In this document: positions 21,285 through 32,236 of the stretch, in pieces | How positions within the stretch are numbered: position 1 is the stretch's first letter | Layout: each line of letters starts with the position of its first letter | DNA from: Okapia johnstoni | Lineage: Eukaryota; Chordata; Mammalia; Artiodactyla; Giraffidae | Length of the DNA stretch: 64,000 nucleotides | NCBI GenBank assembly: GCA_024291935.2 | Contig: CM044326.1 | Coordinates: forward strand, 37,633,948 to 37,697,947 | Direction of reading: 5' to 3' | The notes under the pieces: model-generated | What the model saw: the letters and a program-made list of their open reading frames with translations, nothing else | The model's database searches: none | What the model was told of the DNA's origin: nothing | Position numbers and translations under genes: made by a program

Positions 21285-23187
21285 CTCAGGAAATCTTTAA
21301 TTGTAGAAATCACACGGTTCTGTCTATCCTTCTCAGGCTGTTTTTTCCCAGCTTTTCCAAAGGCTGCATGAATATTTGTCCTGCTTTGTCCTGGCCCACC
21401 TCAGAATCCTCCCTTCCTTACCTCGTCATCCACATTGAGCTGACCTTCTCCCCTACACGTGATTCCCCCAGAGGCCCTCCCAGGATCATAGCTATCATGT
21501 TGAGGATGCTGCCCCAGGTCCGCGGTATTAAAAGAAGATGCAAGATCACTATGGATATTGACGTTCACATCCATTTAACATTGTCCAAACCACTGGATCA
21601 TCAGGCCATGCTCCACTAGAGCAGGCACCTTGCTTGTTTGTTAGAATGTACAGCTACTTTTATATACAAGTTATGCATGGAGAGAGAAAGGATACACAGT
21701 TATACAGACATGAAAATAAAAGAGATAAATGGATAGATGGACAGATGGATGGATGGAAAAATGAACTATGAAAAGGCAAGCCTTAGAAATGATCTAATTA
21801 TTTAAATCCTCTGAACTATTTAATTTTCCTAATTTACTATAACCCATGTTCCCTTTCATTAATATAAAGCTAGTAAGAATTTCATACCTTCTCACATTTT
21901 AATTTGAAGAAAAAATTAATTTACAAAAATGGAAGTGCTCTGCAAATTGTAACGTGTAACACAGGCATACGACAGTGCTTTCCTCCACCTTGCTCACCTT
22001 GATGGCTATCTGAAAATGTCCAAGAAATGTAATCTCATCACCAAGAATAAATCGCCAGTGTTATGATTAATATAATTTGGAATTCATATAAATTAAAGTT
22101 ATTATGAAAATAAAAGGAAATATAATACTGAATGTGTTGTGATACATCCGTTCTCACACAAATTCTGATCAGAGGAACATTCTTCTTGCCAAGTTAAGAT
22201 TCACTTTTTATGTACTGCTGACATTATAGCATTGGTTCAAAACCCTACACTTGGAAGATGGTTAAAAAAAAATCCTCTCGTGGTTTTAGAATAAGAACCT
22301 GAGTTTTAAATTACCAAGGACTCTGAATGCTTCTTCAAACTAAAATCAGTTCTATTGGACCTTTCCAGGTATTGGAGATGATTCCCTTTGTAGCCATCCC
22401 AAACTGGGCAAGAATTGGTTCAGCTATGTAGTGATTGTTTGCATGACCTAACTTCTATTTAATTAGAGAAATAGACTCAGGAAGGTTTTTCTCACCCATT
22501 ACTCAATGGTTCCCAGTACAGTAGGAAAAAAAAAAATTGTTCCATGAAAGTTTTTAAATGGTGCAGAATTGGAGCTCAGAATCAGCCACCTGCCCTGGAG
22601 AACATGAATGGTTGAAAAGCAAGAAAAGAATGGAAAGAACAGATCAAAAAGAAAGGGAGGATTGCCAGGCTTCGCTAGTGGGTTGTAGAAAGTGCAGACG
22701 GAGAAGAGACAGAATTTAGTTCAGTTTGCCTCTAACACACTGTAGGACTGGGGGTGCAGATCTCTAACCACAGAAAAATCATCTCCAAGAGGAGAGAAAC
22801 AGACAGAGACCAAGCACCTGTGTTGAGACAACCAGCCTGGCTCAACGGTGGTCTGAATTTCAAATTCATGCCTCTACCTCTATGACTGGTTTCACTACCA
22901 TCAATGCTGCTATCTTGCCAGACATGGAAACCAATGGAATGTCCCATCCATGCCACCCCTCCCTCTTCATAGCTTGTTCCATGGATGTATCACAGTTGCA
23001 GTCAGTACAGCCTCCCCTTGTTACCTCCATCCACTGCCATATCACCAGCACAAAAAGCTTTAAATGACAGACACTAGTACCTGAATGTCCTGAGCACTAA
23101 AGGAAGCACAATTTGTGAGTAACACTGATTTTCTGTGTCTAAACTTGTGCTTTGCCTGTATACTACATATTTTTTGAATAGCAGATT
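21285..23187. other. Repeat-poor stretch, no gene seen
   Basis: No interspersed repeat recognised apart from the short array at 21728. The AT-rich block 21960-22240 may be a regulatory candidate. Frames at 22732-23067 are short and unsupported. Confidence 0.45.
21728..21757. repeat. Short (GGAT/GACA)n array
   Basis: Imperfect GGATAGATGGACAGATGGAT-type tetranucleotides. Confidence 0.8.
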
Positions 23188-23196
23188 AAAGCCAGG

Positions 23197-23385
23197 GGGC
23201 TTCCCTGGTAGATCAGTTGGTAAAGAATCCGCTTGCAAAGCAGAAGATCCCAGTTCAATTCCTGGGTTGGGAAGATCCCCTGGAGGAGGGAAATGCTACC
23301 CACTCCAGTATTCCGGCCTGGAGATTTCCATGGACTGTATAGTCCGTGGGGTCAGACATGACTGAGTGCTTTTCACTTTCACTTC
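23197..23385 (+). mobile_element. Bov-tA SINE
   Basis: Forward copy from GGGCTTCCCTGGTAGATCAG to TTTTCACTTTCACTT. It has exact 9-bp TSDs aaagccagg at 23188-23196 and 23386-23394. A short internal deletion removes part of the GGAGCCTGGTGGGCTACAG segment. Confidence 0.95.
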
Positions 23386-23394
23386 AAAGCCAGG

Positions 23395-24034
23395 AAAAGG
23401 GTGACAAAATATACAAGGTCCCTTAATTCTTTGTTATATTCATGTTTTTAAAACTTTTCCAGTTTCGAAAAGAAATACCTGACCAATGTGAAAAAAACAC
23501 TAGGACTCTGGAACAATGAAGTGGTGAAAATACACATCACCCATACTCTGGTAACAAAGAAAAACATGCTATTTGTCTTTTGGAGTTTTTCAAGTGTACA
23601 CTGTTATGGCCATTATATTGAATATAAACTTTTACATTTGCTTTCTCACTCGAATTTGTACTGTAAATATTTTTGCACATACTCTAATTATTCTGAGATA
23701 CAACTCTATGACTGACTGACCATTGTGGCTACATAAGAACTTATTGACCACTCAGCTCTCATTTAGGTTCTCAGTTTGTGGTTGTTCATTCATAATAAAA
23801 CACTCCCAGGTCTACATTTTTGTTTCCTCTAGTCTCCATTCTTCCTTCTTTCTCTGTCCAATCTTATCTTCTCAGTGAAATGTTCTTGGTTCTTCAAAGT
23901 ATAATAAAGTTTTTCTTTTTTTTTCCCACATTTCTGACTTTGATACCTAATTAAATGTCTATTAGCTCAGATAATATTTTGTTAGATGAGCTTTACTGTC
24001 TGCACCAGCTGAACCAGTTGGTATCTAGGTGGAT
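23395..24034. other. No feature recognised
   Basis: AT-rich sequence. A 75-codon frame at 23488-23715 has no family resemblance. Confidence 0.5.
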
Positions 24035-24185
24035 ACAGAAAATTTGATCTCCTTCTCTGTTCTCAGGATCTTTATCTCTAGGTAATAATACTTATTTCTC
24101 AGCGTTGATGTAAGCTAGTAGATATAAAGTGCTTCGAATAGGACCTAGCACACAGAAAGTTCTCATCAATCTTAGTATGGTATAG
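24035..24185 (+). mobile_element. MIR SINE remnant
   Basis: TATAAAGTGCTTCGAATAGG then ACCTAGCACACAGAAAGTTC resembles the MIR 3' half. Confidence 0.55.
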
Positions 24186-25262
24186 ATTTAGCTACAAAAT
24201 AGCGTCCCCGATAATGAGAACACTTGAATAAAAAGCACACGCACACCCACAAGCACACATATGTACATGGATGCAGTATCTAGCACAGAGCCTCCTTGGC
24301 GGAGCTCAGGAATTATTAGTTGAATGGAATGGCTCCAGATTAATTTTGTTAACATTAACATCATAAGGCCTTTTGCTCAATGGATATGCTAATAAAAGTG
24401 TTACTTATAATGAGATTTTGCATCTACTATAGAGTATTTATTTATAGCTCTCACAGTCACATATATTTTAGGATTGTATAAATAAAACCTTATTTTATCT
24501 AGAAGATTCTCATATCACTAAAAAAAGGACTTCAGAGACATTCTAATAATTGCCGTATGTTCAGTGAGAGAGGCTCTTTTCATCATACAAAAACGAAGTT
24601 AGTTAATTGAATGGTTATGATGGCTGCAGAAGAGGTTTATAAAAGTCACAATTAAGAGGAACCCACTGTAAGAAAAAGGCAAAATGTATTTTCTGTAGGC
24701 TCCCATAAGCTGCATTTTCAATGCACAGATTTAAGAAAATTCCCTTTCCAAATCCTCTTTTGTCCCACATGAAAGGAATGATGACTTTAACGCGGCCGAC
24801 CCGGGTTTAAAAAAAAATAAAATAAAAGGACTGTTTATTCTGAGCAGAACATCATGGGCTTCGTCACAGCCGTTTCATGACAGTTTCCCTCCAGCTGGTT
24901 TTATTTATCTCTTGACTTCCAATAAAACTTATGTTTTATTTCAAGGGGTAATCCATAATTAACTTTTCAACTGGTGGCAGTGGTTTCTTTTGGTGCCACC
25001 AACAGTGTTGAACTCAGCCCTAAAAAAAAAAAAAAGTAAATATAAGAGACCTGGTGCAGATGCTTTCACTGATCCCGGGGAGGTTTGCTCCCTGGAGAGT
25101 CTGACAATGATAAGATAGATGCATTGGGGGGCTTGGCTTGGACGCACAAGGAGAAGCAGAAGTGTCATGTGATAAAGGTAGGAGCTCAATTTTCCCTCCT
25201 GTTTCAAAGATAGATGCTTGGAAGATATAGGCATCCCCATTCCACCTGATGACAGAGAGATT
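24186..25262. other. Repeat-free block, no gene seen
   Basis: Over 1 kb without any repeat I recognise, and AT-rich with scattered TAAT and TTTGAT words. It contains the odd GC cluster at 24790-24806. It is a candidate for conserved non-coding sequence, not testable here. Confidence 0.4.
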
Positions 25263-25392
25263 ATGGATAGATAGATGAGAGAGATGACAGATAAATAGAT
25301 AGCGATAGATGAAGATAAACAGATAGTGATGGATGGTAGAGAAACAGATAGGATGAGTGGATGGGATGGATGGATAGACAGACAAATAGATA
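25263..25392. repeat. (GATA)n/(GGAT)n tetranucleotide array
   Basis: About 130 bases of imperfect GATA, GACA and GGAT units. The minus-strand frames of 125 and 148 codons across it (ILE/SER/TYR-rich) are artefacts of the repeat. Confidence 0.92.
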
Positions 25393-26284
25393 TGCATGCA
25401 CCCATTTCTAGCTACATCAATGTATCTGTCAATCTCCCCATCATCTGTTGATGGGTCAGCTGGTCAAATTACTCATCTACTGGGCAGGCTAGCGTTAAAT
25501 CGCCCAAACAGAGTTTTCCTCCTCCAGTGTTCCCAGCATATTTTTGAAACAAAGAACGATTTGAGAAGAGAAAAAAAATGGAAAGAGAGAAATCACACTT
25601 TCATTGAGAACATAGAAAACATCGAGGTAAAGCAAAAGAGAGGCTGAGAAAGTAAGAGGGAATAACCAGAGAGGAAAGAAGACTGAATCCCCAGGAAGCC
25701 ACCCACCTCTCCACTTCTCAGACACTGAAAGAACAATGCAATCAGCCCACGGTGGAGGCACTGGTCAGGGAGCTGTGTACAGGACCCAGGCAATGGGGTC
25801 ACTTTCCTGCTAGGTGATCGGGTGAGTGGGGGTAGGTCACATCCTGGCATCAGGCCAGCCTAGGTTTGGAGTCTCTTTTTCTGTTCCTTCTGGCTATTAC
25901 ACTTGTAGTAACTCTCCTTGTTGACCCTCCTAAGCTTCGATCTCTCTACCCGAGAAAGGTAAGTGGAGAGAAATGAGGTCGGATTCCTAGGAAACTGTTG
26001 TGTTTGGCACTGGACATTTAAAATGCTAGTTCTGCCCCATTTGTATTCAGCAGGTACATCAAACTCCTCTGGAGTCTCTGCAATCCACAGCACTTTAGTT
26101 TTTGCCTTCTTTTTAATTTATGAATAAAACAAGTCTCCATCTCATGAGAGTCCAGAGAACCCTACAATCCTGGATAGAATGCCCGAGGCCACCTGTGCCC
26201 CTCACTCTCAGATCTCAGGGCCTGGTCTGCAGTGGCTCTCCTCCCTCCACGCCCTTTGATCACTGGTGTTGCCTGTTGCCCATG
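25393..26284. other. No feature recognised
   Basis: Unassigned. Several frames of 75-90 codons on both strands, none with family resemblance. Confidence 0.45.
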
Positions 26285-26297
26285 CTTTCTCTGATCT

Positions 26298-26505
26298 GCA
26301 TGTGCTAAATTACTCACTCTTTATGACCCCATGGACTGCAGCCCTCTGGGTTTCTCTGTCCATGGGATTCTCCAGACAAGAATAGTGGAATGGGTTGCAA
26401 TACCCTCCTCCAGGGAATCTTCCCAACCCAGGGATTGAAACTGCTTCTCTTATGTTTCCTGCATTGACAAGTGGGTTCTTTACCACTAGTGAAATCTGGG
26501 AAGCC
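26298..26505 (-). mobile_element. Bov-tA SINE, Bov-tA3-like tail
   Basis: Starts with GCATGTGCTAAATTACTCAC (the reverse of the short 'tgcatgc' type tail). It is flanked by exact 13-bp TSDs ctttctctgatct at 26285-26297 and 26506-26518. Confidence 0.95.
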
Positions 26506-26539
26506 CTTTCTCTGATCTCACTTACTCTAAAACACATAT

Positions 26540-26670
26540 TTGGGAAACATGAACTCAAAGTCCAATCACAGACCACCTGTGTATTCTTGGCGGAAAATAT
26601 TCAGCATCTTTGTTGCTCAGTTTTTCCATCCGCAAATTATAGATAAAATGGTACCTACCACATTTTTTTT
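26540..26670 (+). mobile_element. MIR SINE remnant
   Basis: CTCAGTTTTTCCATCCGCAA followed by ATGGTACCTACCAC fits the forward MIR core. Confidence 0.6.
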
Positions 26671-27310
26671 TCTATTGAGGCAATATTTCCTCTCTGTTAT
26701 TGATGTAAATTCCCTAGCAAGCACATGGACCACACCCACATTCAGTGAATAGAGACACTCTCACGGTACTGTGCTATGTGTGGGTCACACAGGGTTGGAC
26801 ACACTAGGATGAAACAGCCACATATCTGAGTTGTCCCTGTGTTTCAATGGTTGCATCAGAGGTGTGGGGTGGGGTGAGCTTGATGCTTTCAGTAAGAGAA
26901 CATCACTGATGTCACCCAGGAGGTACTCTGGATCTGTGCAATGGTGGATCCATTTTCCACCAGATCCCCAAGCATGAGATGCTTCTTTCCTTCCAGAGGG
27001 GCTTATTCTACCCTTCCAGTTACCCTGCCACCTAGGGACACTGTCCCTGTACAGAGAAAAGGGAACTACAGCAGCCACATGGGCACTGAGCTTGGAGAGA
27101 AAAACCAGCCCATTGTCCCAGATCTTTGTTGTCAAGGAGTCAAGCAGAGAGCTGGTCATTTGCAGAAGATAAGAGAGGGAATCAATACTGTCTGTAAAAA
27201 TGCACTTTACTAAGGACTGCATTTTAAGCAAGTACGGAGTAAAGAATGTGATTTAATGTATGAAGGCACTGAAACAAATTTGTCCTTTTTACTACAGATC
27301 AGAGATGATG
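26671..27310. other. No feature recognised
   Basis: A minus-strand frame of 148 codons (26785-27231) and an opposite frame of 90 codons coincide. Neither has recognisable motifs, so I call no gene. Confidence 0.45.
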
Positions 27311-27518
27311 ACTTCCCTGGTGGCTCAGACGGTAAAGAGTCTGACTGCAGTGTGAGAGACCCGGGTTTGATCCCTGGGTTGGGAAGATCCCCTGGAGAAG
27401 GAAACGGCAACCCACTCCAGTATTGTTGCCGGGAGAAGCTCATGGATGGAGGAGCCTGGTGAGCTACAGTCCACGGTGTCATAGAGAATCGGACACCACT
27501 GAGTGACCAACACTTTCA
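27311..27518 (+). mobile_element. Bov-tA SINE
   Basis: Forward full-length copy from ACTTCCCTGGTGGCTCAGAC to GACCAACACTTTCA. No clear TSD. Confidence 0.95.
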
Positions 27519-28030
27519 GCGATGAAGGGCCAGAATGCACCAGGAGACAGCTGAGAAGCTAGTGTGACCCGGCTCAGATCTCCGGCCACACGTGCGTGAT
27601 TTTAGAGGGAGAAATGGGGAGTGACGCTGAACTCACTGTACACCAGCCCACTGAGGAGTTACACAATGTTCTCATGAGGAATGAGAGGGCGGTGTTTCCC
27701 CAAACCTGCTTTTGTTGTCTTTTCAAAGCATTAAGTTAAGAAGCCCCTCTCTTAAGTGTGATGTACACCTTGCTGAACCAGCAGTATCTACCTGGCTAAA
27801 CAGGATGTTTTTACCAGGGAATAATAGGAATCATGACTCAAATGGACTGGATGGTATACAACATCACACTCCAAGGAGTCGGATGGTAGAGAGAGTCCAG
27901 GGAAATCAGCCCAGCCAAGGAACCAAAGATACTTCTGCATTTTTCTTGACCTTTCTGAGCTCATGAAGAATGTCCCCAGGCCAGCTCACCTCAAAATTCA
28001 GCACTTCAAAGAAGCAGACCTCATGATGAG
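27519..28030. other. No feature recognised
   Basis: Unassigned sequence with an 84-codon frame (27712-27966) that has no family resemblance. Confidence 0.5.
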
Positions 28031-28482
28031 GGGTGTATTCATTTCATAGCTGCTGTAATAAAATATCAACATTTAAATCGGACACTGTCTCACTGTTCTG
28101 GAGGGTAGAAGTTATGCCCCCTTTGAAGCCTCCAGGAAAGGATCCCTTCTCCATTCTTTTGGCCGCTGGGGTTTGCTGTCAATCTCCTCTGGTCTTTGGC
28201 TTGTTGTTGCATCATCTCAACCTCTGCCTCCATCATCACATGACGGTCTTCTCTCTGTGAATTTCCATGTCTTCCTATAGTGTTCTCTCTCTTCTTCTTC
28301 TCCTCTCTTTTGAGGACATCAGAAATAGTGCATTAAATGTTCAACCTACTCAAGAATGACCTCATTCTAACTGATTGCATCTTCAGTGACCCTATTTCAA
28401 ACAAAGTCACATTCTGAGCGACTGGAAGTTAGGACTGCGATGTAAGTCTTTTGGAGACAGAATTCAACATATAGTAAGGGTA
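28031..28482 (-). mobile_element. MLT1-type MaLR LTR
   Basis: Reverse LTR starting GTGTATTCATTTCATAGCTG-CTGTAATAAAATA. It continues with CACTGTTCTGGAGGGTAGAA, GCCTCCATCATCACATGACG and CAAAGTCACATTCTGAG. Non-coding. Confidence 0.65.
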
Positions 28483-28639
28483 ATCTCTGCTTTGTGTATC
28501 TTTTAATACAAGAGAAAATATTTTCCAAAATAACAAATGCTCCTTTTACCTTTCATTGGTCAGCATTGGGTCACACACACCCAGCTCGCCAATCACCAGA
28601 AAGGAGAATGCAATTTATATGATTGATTATGATCTATTT

Positions 28640-29100
28640 TTCTCTCAGCCTTACTGAGGTATAATTGACAAATATAATTTTATGCATTTAAAGTGAATAA
28701 TGTGATGATTTGATATATGTATATATTGTGAAATGCTTACCACAGCCATCCATAACATCACATAGTTCCCTTTTTTCTGTAATGCAGTGTTATTAACTAT
28801 AGTCACCATACTATATATAATATTCCCACCATTCTACAATCTGATTCTTGAGTTCAACTCTTTTTGTTTTGATTCTACATATAACCTTGATCACATGGTA
28901 TTCATCTTTCTCTATCTGGTTATTTATAGTGATGTTCTCCAGGTTCATCTGTGTCATCACAAATGGGGGAATTTCCTTCTTTGATATGGTTGAATGACAT
29001 TCTACTATTTATTACATTGCATATATTAATATTACATATACAGTATATGCATTACATGTATGTATATATGAATATATTGTATACATATATACATAATATA
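28640..29100 (-). mobile_element. Old L1 3' UTR/ORF2 end
   Basis: TTACTGAGGTATAATTGACA, TGTTATTAACTATAGTCACC and ACATGGTATTCATCTTTCTC are L1 3' UTR and ORF2-end words in antisense. A TA-rich run lies at 29030-29102. Confidence 0.75.
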
Positions 29101-29107
29101 TATTACC

Positions 29108-29306
29108 AGCCTTCCCTGGCGGCTCAGGCTGTAAAGAATCTGCCTGCAACATAGGAGAATCAGGTTCGATCCCTAGGTCGGGAAGATCCCCTGGAGAAGG
29201 GAATGTCTATCCACTCCAATGTTCTTGCCTGGAGAATTCCACAGACAAGAGGAGTCCATGGTGTTGCAAAGAGTCGGACATGACTGAGTGACTAACACTT
29301 TCACTT
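29108..29306 (+). mobile_element. Bov-tA SINE
   Basis: Forward copy from AGCCTTCCCTGGCGGCTCAG to TAACACTTTCAC. The segment AGCCTGGTGGGCTACAG is missing. It sits in or beside the old L1. Confidence 0.94.
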
Positions 29307-29677
29307 TTTTCATATTATCTTTATTTCTCCCCTGAAAATGAATGAAGAGCATTTATTACTGGATATGACATAGGGTCAAATGCCACCTTTCGTCCGGTCT
29401 TTCTGACTTCACTATCTCAAAGTGTCCTTGCTTCTTCCACCGTGAGCCTGAGGCAGCTGCGTGAAGCACAGATTACTTTCTTTTCGCCCCCCTCGAACCT
29501 GAACAGATTCTCCAGAAAGAAGTCCAAGCTTCTTAATGCCCTTTAACTAACTCTGTAATCTTAATTTTTAACCACCCTCAAACCTGTGAAGGACCATTTA
29601 TTTTCACCCACCCTTCATTGAAAAATGCAGTAGTTCACCTGAAATAAACCTTTTTCATTCTCAAAAAAAAAAAAAAA
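29307..29677. other. No feature recognised
   Basis: Unassigned sequence ending in an A15 run that adjoins the next SINE. Confidence 0.5.
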
Positions 29678-29882
29678 AGTGAAAGTTGCTGGGTTGTGTC
29701 CACCTTTTGTGTGTTCATGGGCTGTAGCCCACCAGACTCCTCTGTCCATGGAATTCTCCAAGCAAGAATACTGGAGTGGGTAGCCATTCCCTTCTCCAGG
29801 GGATCTTCCCAATCCAGGGATTGAACCTGGGGTCTCCTGCATTGCAGGCAGATTCTTTACCATCTGAGCCACCAGGAAAACC
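29678..29882 (-). mobile_element. Bov-tA SINE
   Basis: Reverse full-length copy from GTGAAAGTTGCTGGGTTGTG to GAGCCACCAGGAAAACCC. The A15 tract next to its left end is not a usual Bov-tA tail and may have been the target. Confidence 0.95.
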
Positions 29883-30290
29883 CGTTTACCCTCCACGCCT
29901 TGACTCAAATACACTTCCTTGTGACAAATCCCAGACAGCCATCCTTTTCTCTGTGCTCACCTTTGTGTCCTGGTGCAACCTGTGCTTGTGACTTTGTTCA
30001 TTGGTCAGTCTAGAGTTTTCCACTTGCTCCTCAGGCTCAGCTCATGGAGGACATTCAGCAGATGTAAAGCAACTTCTCAGACTCTCAGGTTGAAGGATTC
30101 ATCTTCTGCTCTTGGTTTTTGCCAGCCTCTGTTTCTGCATCTGTAATAGCTCTGAGCATAACTCCCTGCATTGATGACATCTGCATTATTACATCAATAC
30201 CTCTGTTTGTCTGAGAACTCCTCTGGGGGATGCACATACTTATCTCTGCAGTATCTGCCCACATACCAGCAACAAGAACAGGTGATCTCA
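29883..30290. other. No feature recognised
   Basis: Unassigned sequence between two BovB-related elements. Confidence 0.5.
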
Positions 30291-30391
30291 GTTGTTGTTC
30301 AGTTGCCAAGTCGTGTCTGACCCTTCTCGACCCCATGGACTGCAGAATGCCAGGCCTCCCTGTCCCTCTTCATCTCCTGGAGTTTGCCCAA
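30291..30391 (-). mobile_element. BovB LINE 3' tail, about 100 bases
   Basis: TTGTTCAGTTGCCAAGTCGT, then ACCCCATGGACTGCAG and CTCCTGGAGTTTGCCC. It is an extremely 5'-truncated insertion. Confidence 0.9.
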
Positions 30392-30584
30392 GTACACAGG
30401 TCATTATAAAGTGCTAAGGTGTGTTCACTAGCTTTGAGAAATACGTACAAGGTAAAGGGGAAGCCAAGAGGAGTGTTTAAACTATACGTGAAGGAAAAAT
30501 GGTATGGAAGCTTGAATACTGGCTTTCACACACATTGCTTATTGCTTTCCAGGTCTTGGGTGGTACAACAGCCCTTTTGGTAAA

Positions 30585-30690
30585 TTAAGAAATGGGAGTT
30601 CAGGGAAGATAAATCAATTCTCCAAGGTCACTGAGTTAGTAAGTAGCAGAACTCAGAGTCAAATCTGAGTCCTCCAGCTCCTATTTTATG
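30585..30690 (-). mobile_element. MIR SINE remnant
   Basis: TTCTCCAAGGTCACTGAGTT, AGTAAGTAGCAGAACTCAGA and AATCTGAGTCCTCCAG match reverse MIR. Confidence 0.7.
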
Positions 30691-31309
30691 GCTCCAACAG
30701 ACCTGCCCAGGACATGGCAGAGCTAAATGTTTTTTCCTCACTTATGTTATTAGAATTTTGCTTGATTTTTGCTGCTCTGCAGAACACAGCTGGGAACAAG
30801 GCTAGGTATTAAATAGCAAGCACACAGCAAAACTTGGAAGTCTGAGCTGCCAACTTGGACTGGCTAGAAATCCACAAGGGTGTGGAAATTAGTTACACAC
30901 AGGAGGTTTCTACAGTGTGTCCACTGAATTTCTTCAAGCAGCTGTTTTCTGGAATCAAACCAATGCTGTCTTTTAGCTGTTGTGGTAAATGGGGATTTTT
31001 TTCCCTATAATTCTTGGTTTTTCATGAGCAGAGGGTCAGAGTGGTGGCTGATGTGTAGAGACCCCATTTCACTGGTTTCTAACTCTTGGGTAAGTTTTGC
31101 CTTCTGCCTCCCACTTAGCAGTGAATGAGGCTATGATCCATCCTCATCTCTTCCTCTCAAGGTCTCCTTTATCTCATTTTGCAAACTCAGCCAGTTAACC
31201 AGAAAGGACATAGCACTGGCTTAAGCAACATGACCTAATTGTAGAGCAACACTGTCCCAGAGAAGGAAAACATGAAAAGCAATATGTAGACACTGTGGAG
31301 GCAGTGATG
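30691..31309. other. No feature recognised
   Basis: Unassigned, no frame above 60 codons of interest. Confidence 0.5.
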
Positions 31310-31430
31310 GTCTCAGCTATGAGGCTGGGCGGTTTAGCTAGATCCTTTCAATGTCAATTTCCTCATTCACAAACAAGGAAGATCTAAGTCACAGATTGTC
31401 AGAAGGATTAAATAAGAAATTGTCTTTGGA
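31310..31430 (+). mobile_element. MIR SINE remnant
   Basis: GTCAATTTCCTCATTCACAA, then AGAAGGATTAAATAAGAAAT fits forward MIR. Confidence 0.55.
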
Positions 31431-32236
31431 GGCCAGGTTTCTTGACAAATGAAAGTTTGGTGCCTGGGCATCTGATTAGCAAAGGGCAGTTAAAAACATA
31501 TCTGTATATAAAACACAGTTTCTGGCACATAATACTTCTCTGACAATTACGAGTTGCTATTTTTGCAACAGAAGTGATGAAAACCTGACTAAGATGAATA
31601 CTAGAAAGGAATTGGAAATGACCTTCCGAGATGCCATGAGGATCCTGATGGATCCAACCTGGGTCCTAGAGACTCACACCGGTGACCTGTGGAAATCTAG
31701 ACCCACTGATCAATAGTTCCATAGTGATGGCAAGTCATGCTTGCCACTGCTGCTGATGGTGACCCAACCTGTCAAACTGAAACAGCAAGACAGATACACA
31801 GCTGCGTGCAGTTGTACTTGGAGACCATGCCCCGGATTCTGAGTGTAACCATGAATGTCTAGGCTGGCTGGAAAGGGGTTTCTGGATAATGAGATAGTCC
31901 AATATACAGAAGATACAGATCTTACACCTGACTCTGGCCTGGATTAGCTGCTCGATGTCCAATACTTTCCTGATAGGATATATATAGGACTAATAACTTT
32001 CCCTAGGGTTTGCCAGGTTTGGGCACAACAAAAATAAATTGATTTCACTCTTTGTCATTGAGTAACATGGGACCTAGAAGTAAAAATAGATCGGTGCTCT
32101 TCTCCTTACAGATGCTAAAGCTGCCCTTTGATTGAGATGGGTTTACAGGGATCATTATTATTGCTGACATCTACTAAAAATGAGAGCCCATATTGCCTCT
32201 ATGAGAGCTTGAGATGACTGAAATTAACAAGGGATG
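31431..32236. other. No feature recognised
   Basis: Unassigned sequence up to the left TSD copy (32224-32236) of the BovB insertion. Confidence 0.5.

Noticed and set aside
21044..21619. 191-codon plus-strand open frame
   Set aside because: The first third is a CHR-type SINE read through, and the rest has no family motif.
24959..25405. 148-codon minus-strand frame rich in Ile, Ser and Tyr
   Set aside because: It is produced by the GATA/GGAT tetranucleotide array.
26785..27231. 148-codon minus-strand frame
   Set aside because: No domain, no homology I recognise, and an opposite 90-codon frame overlaps it. Chance cannot be excluded, and a protein search would decide.
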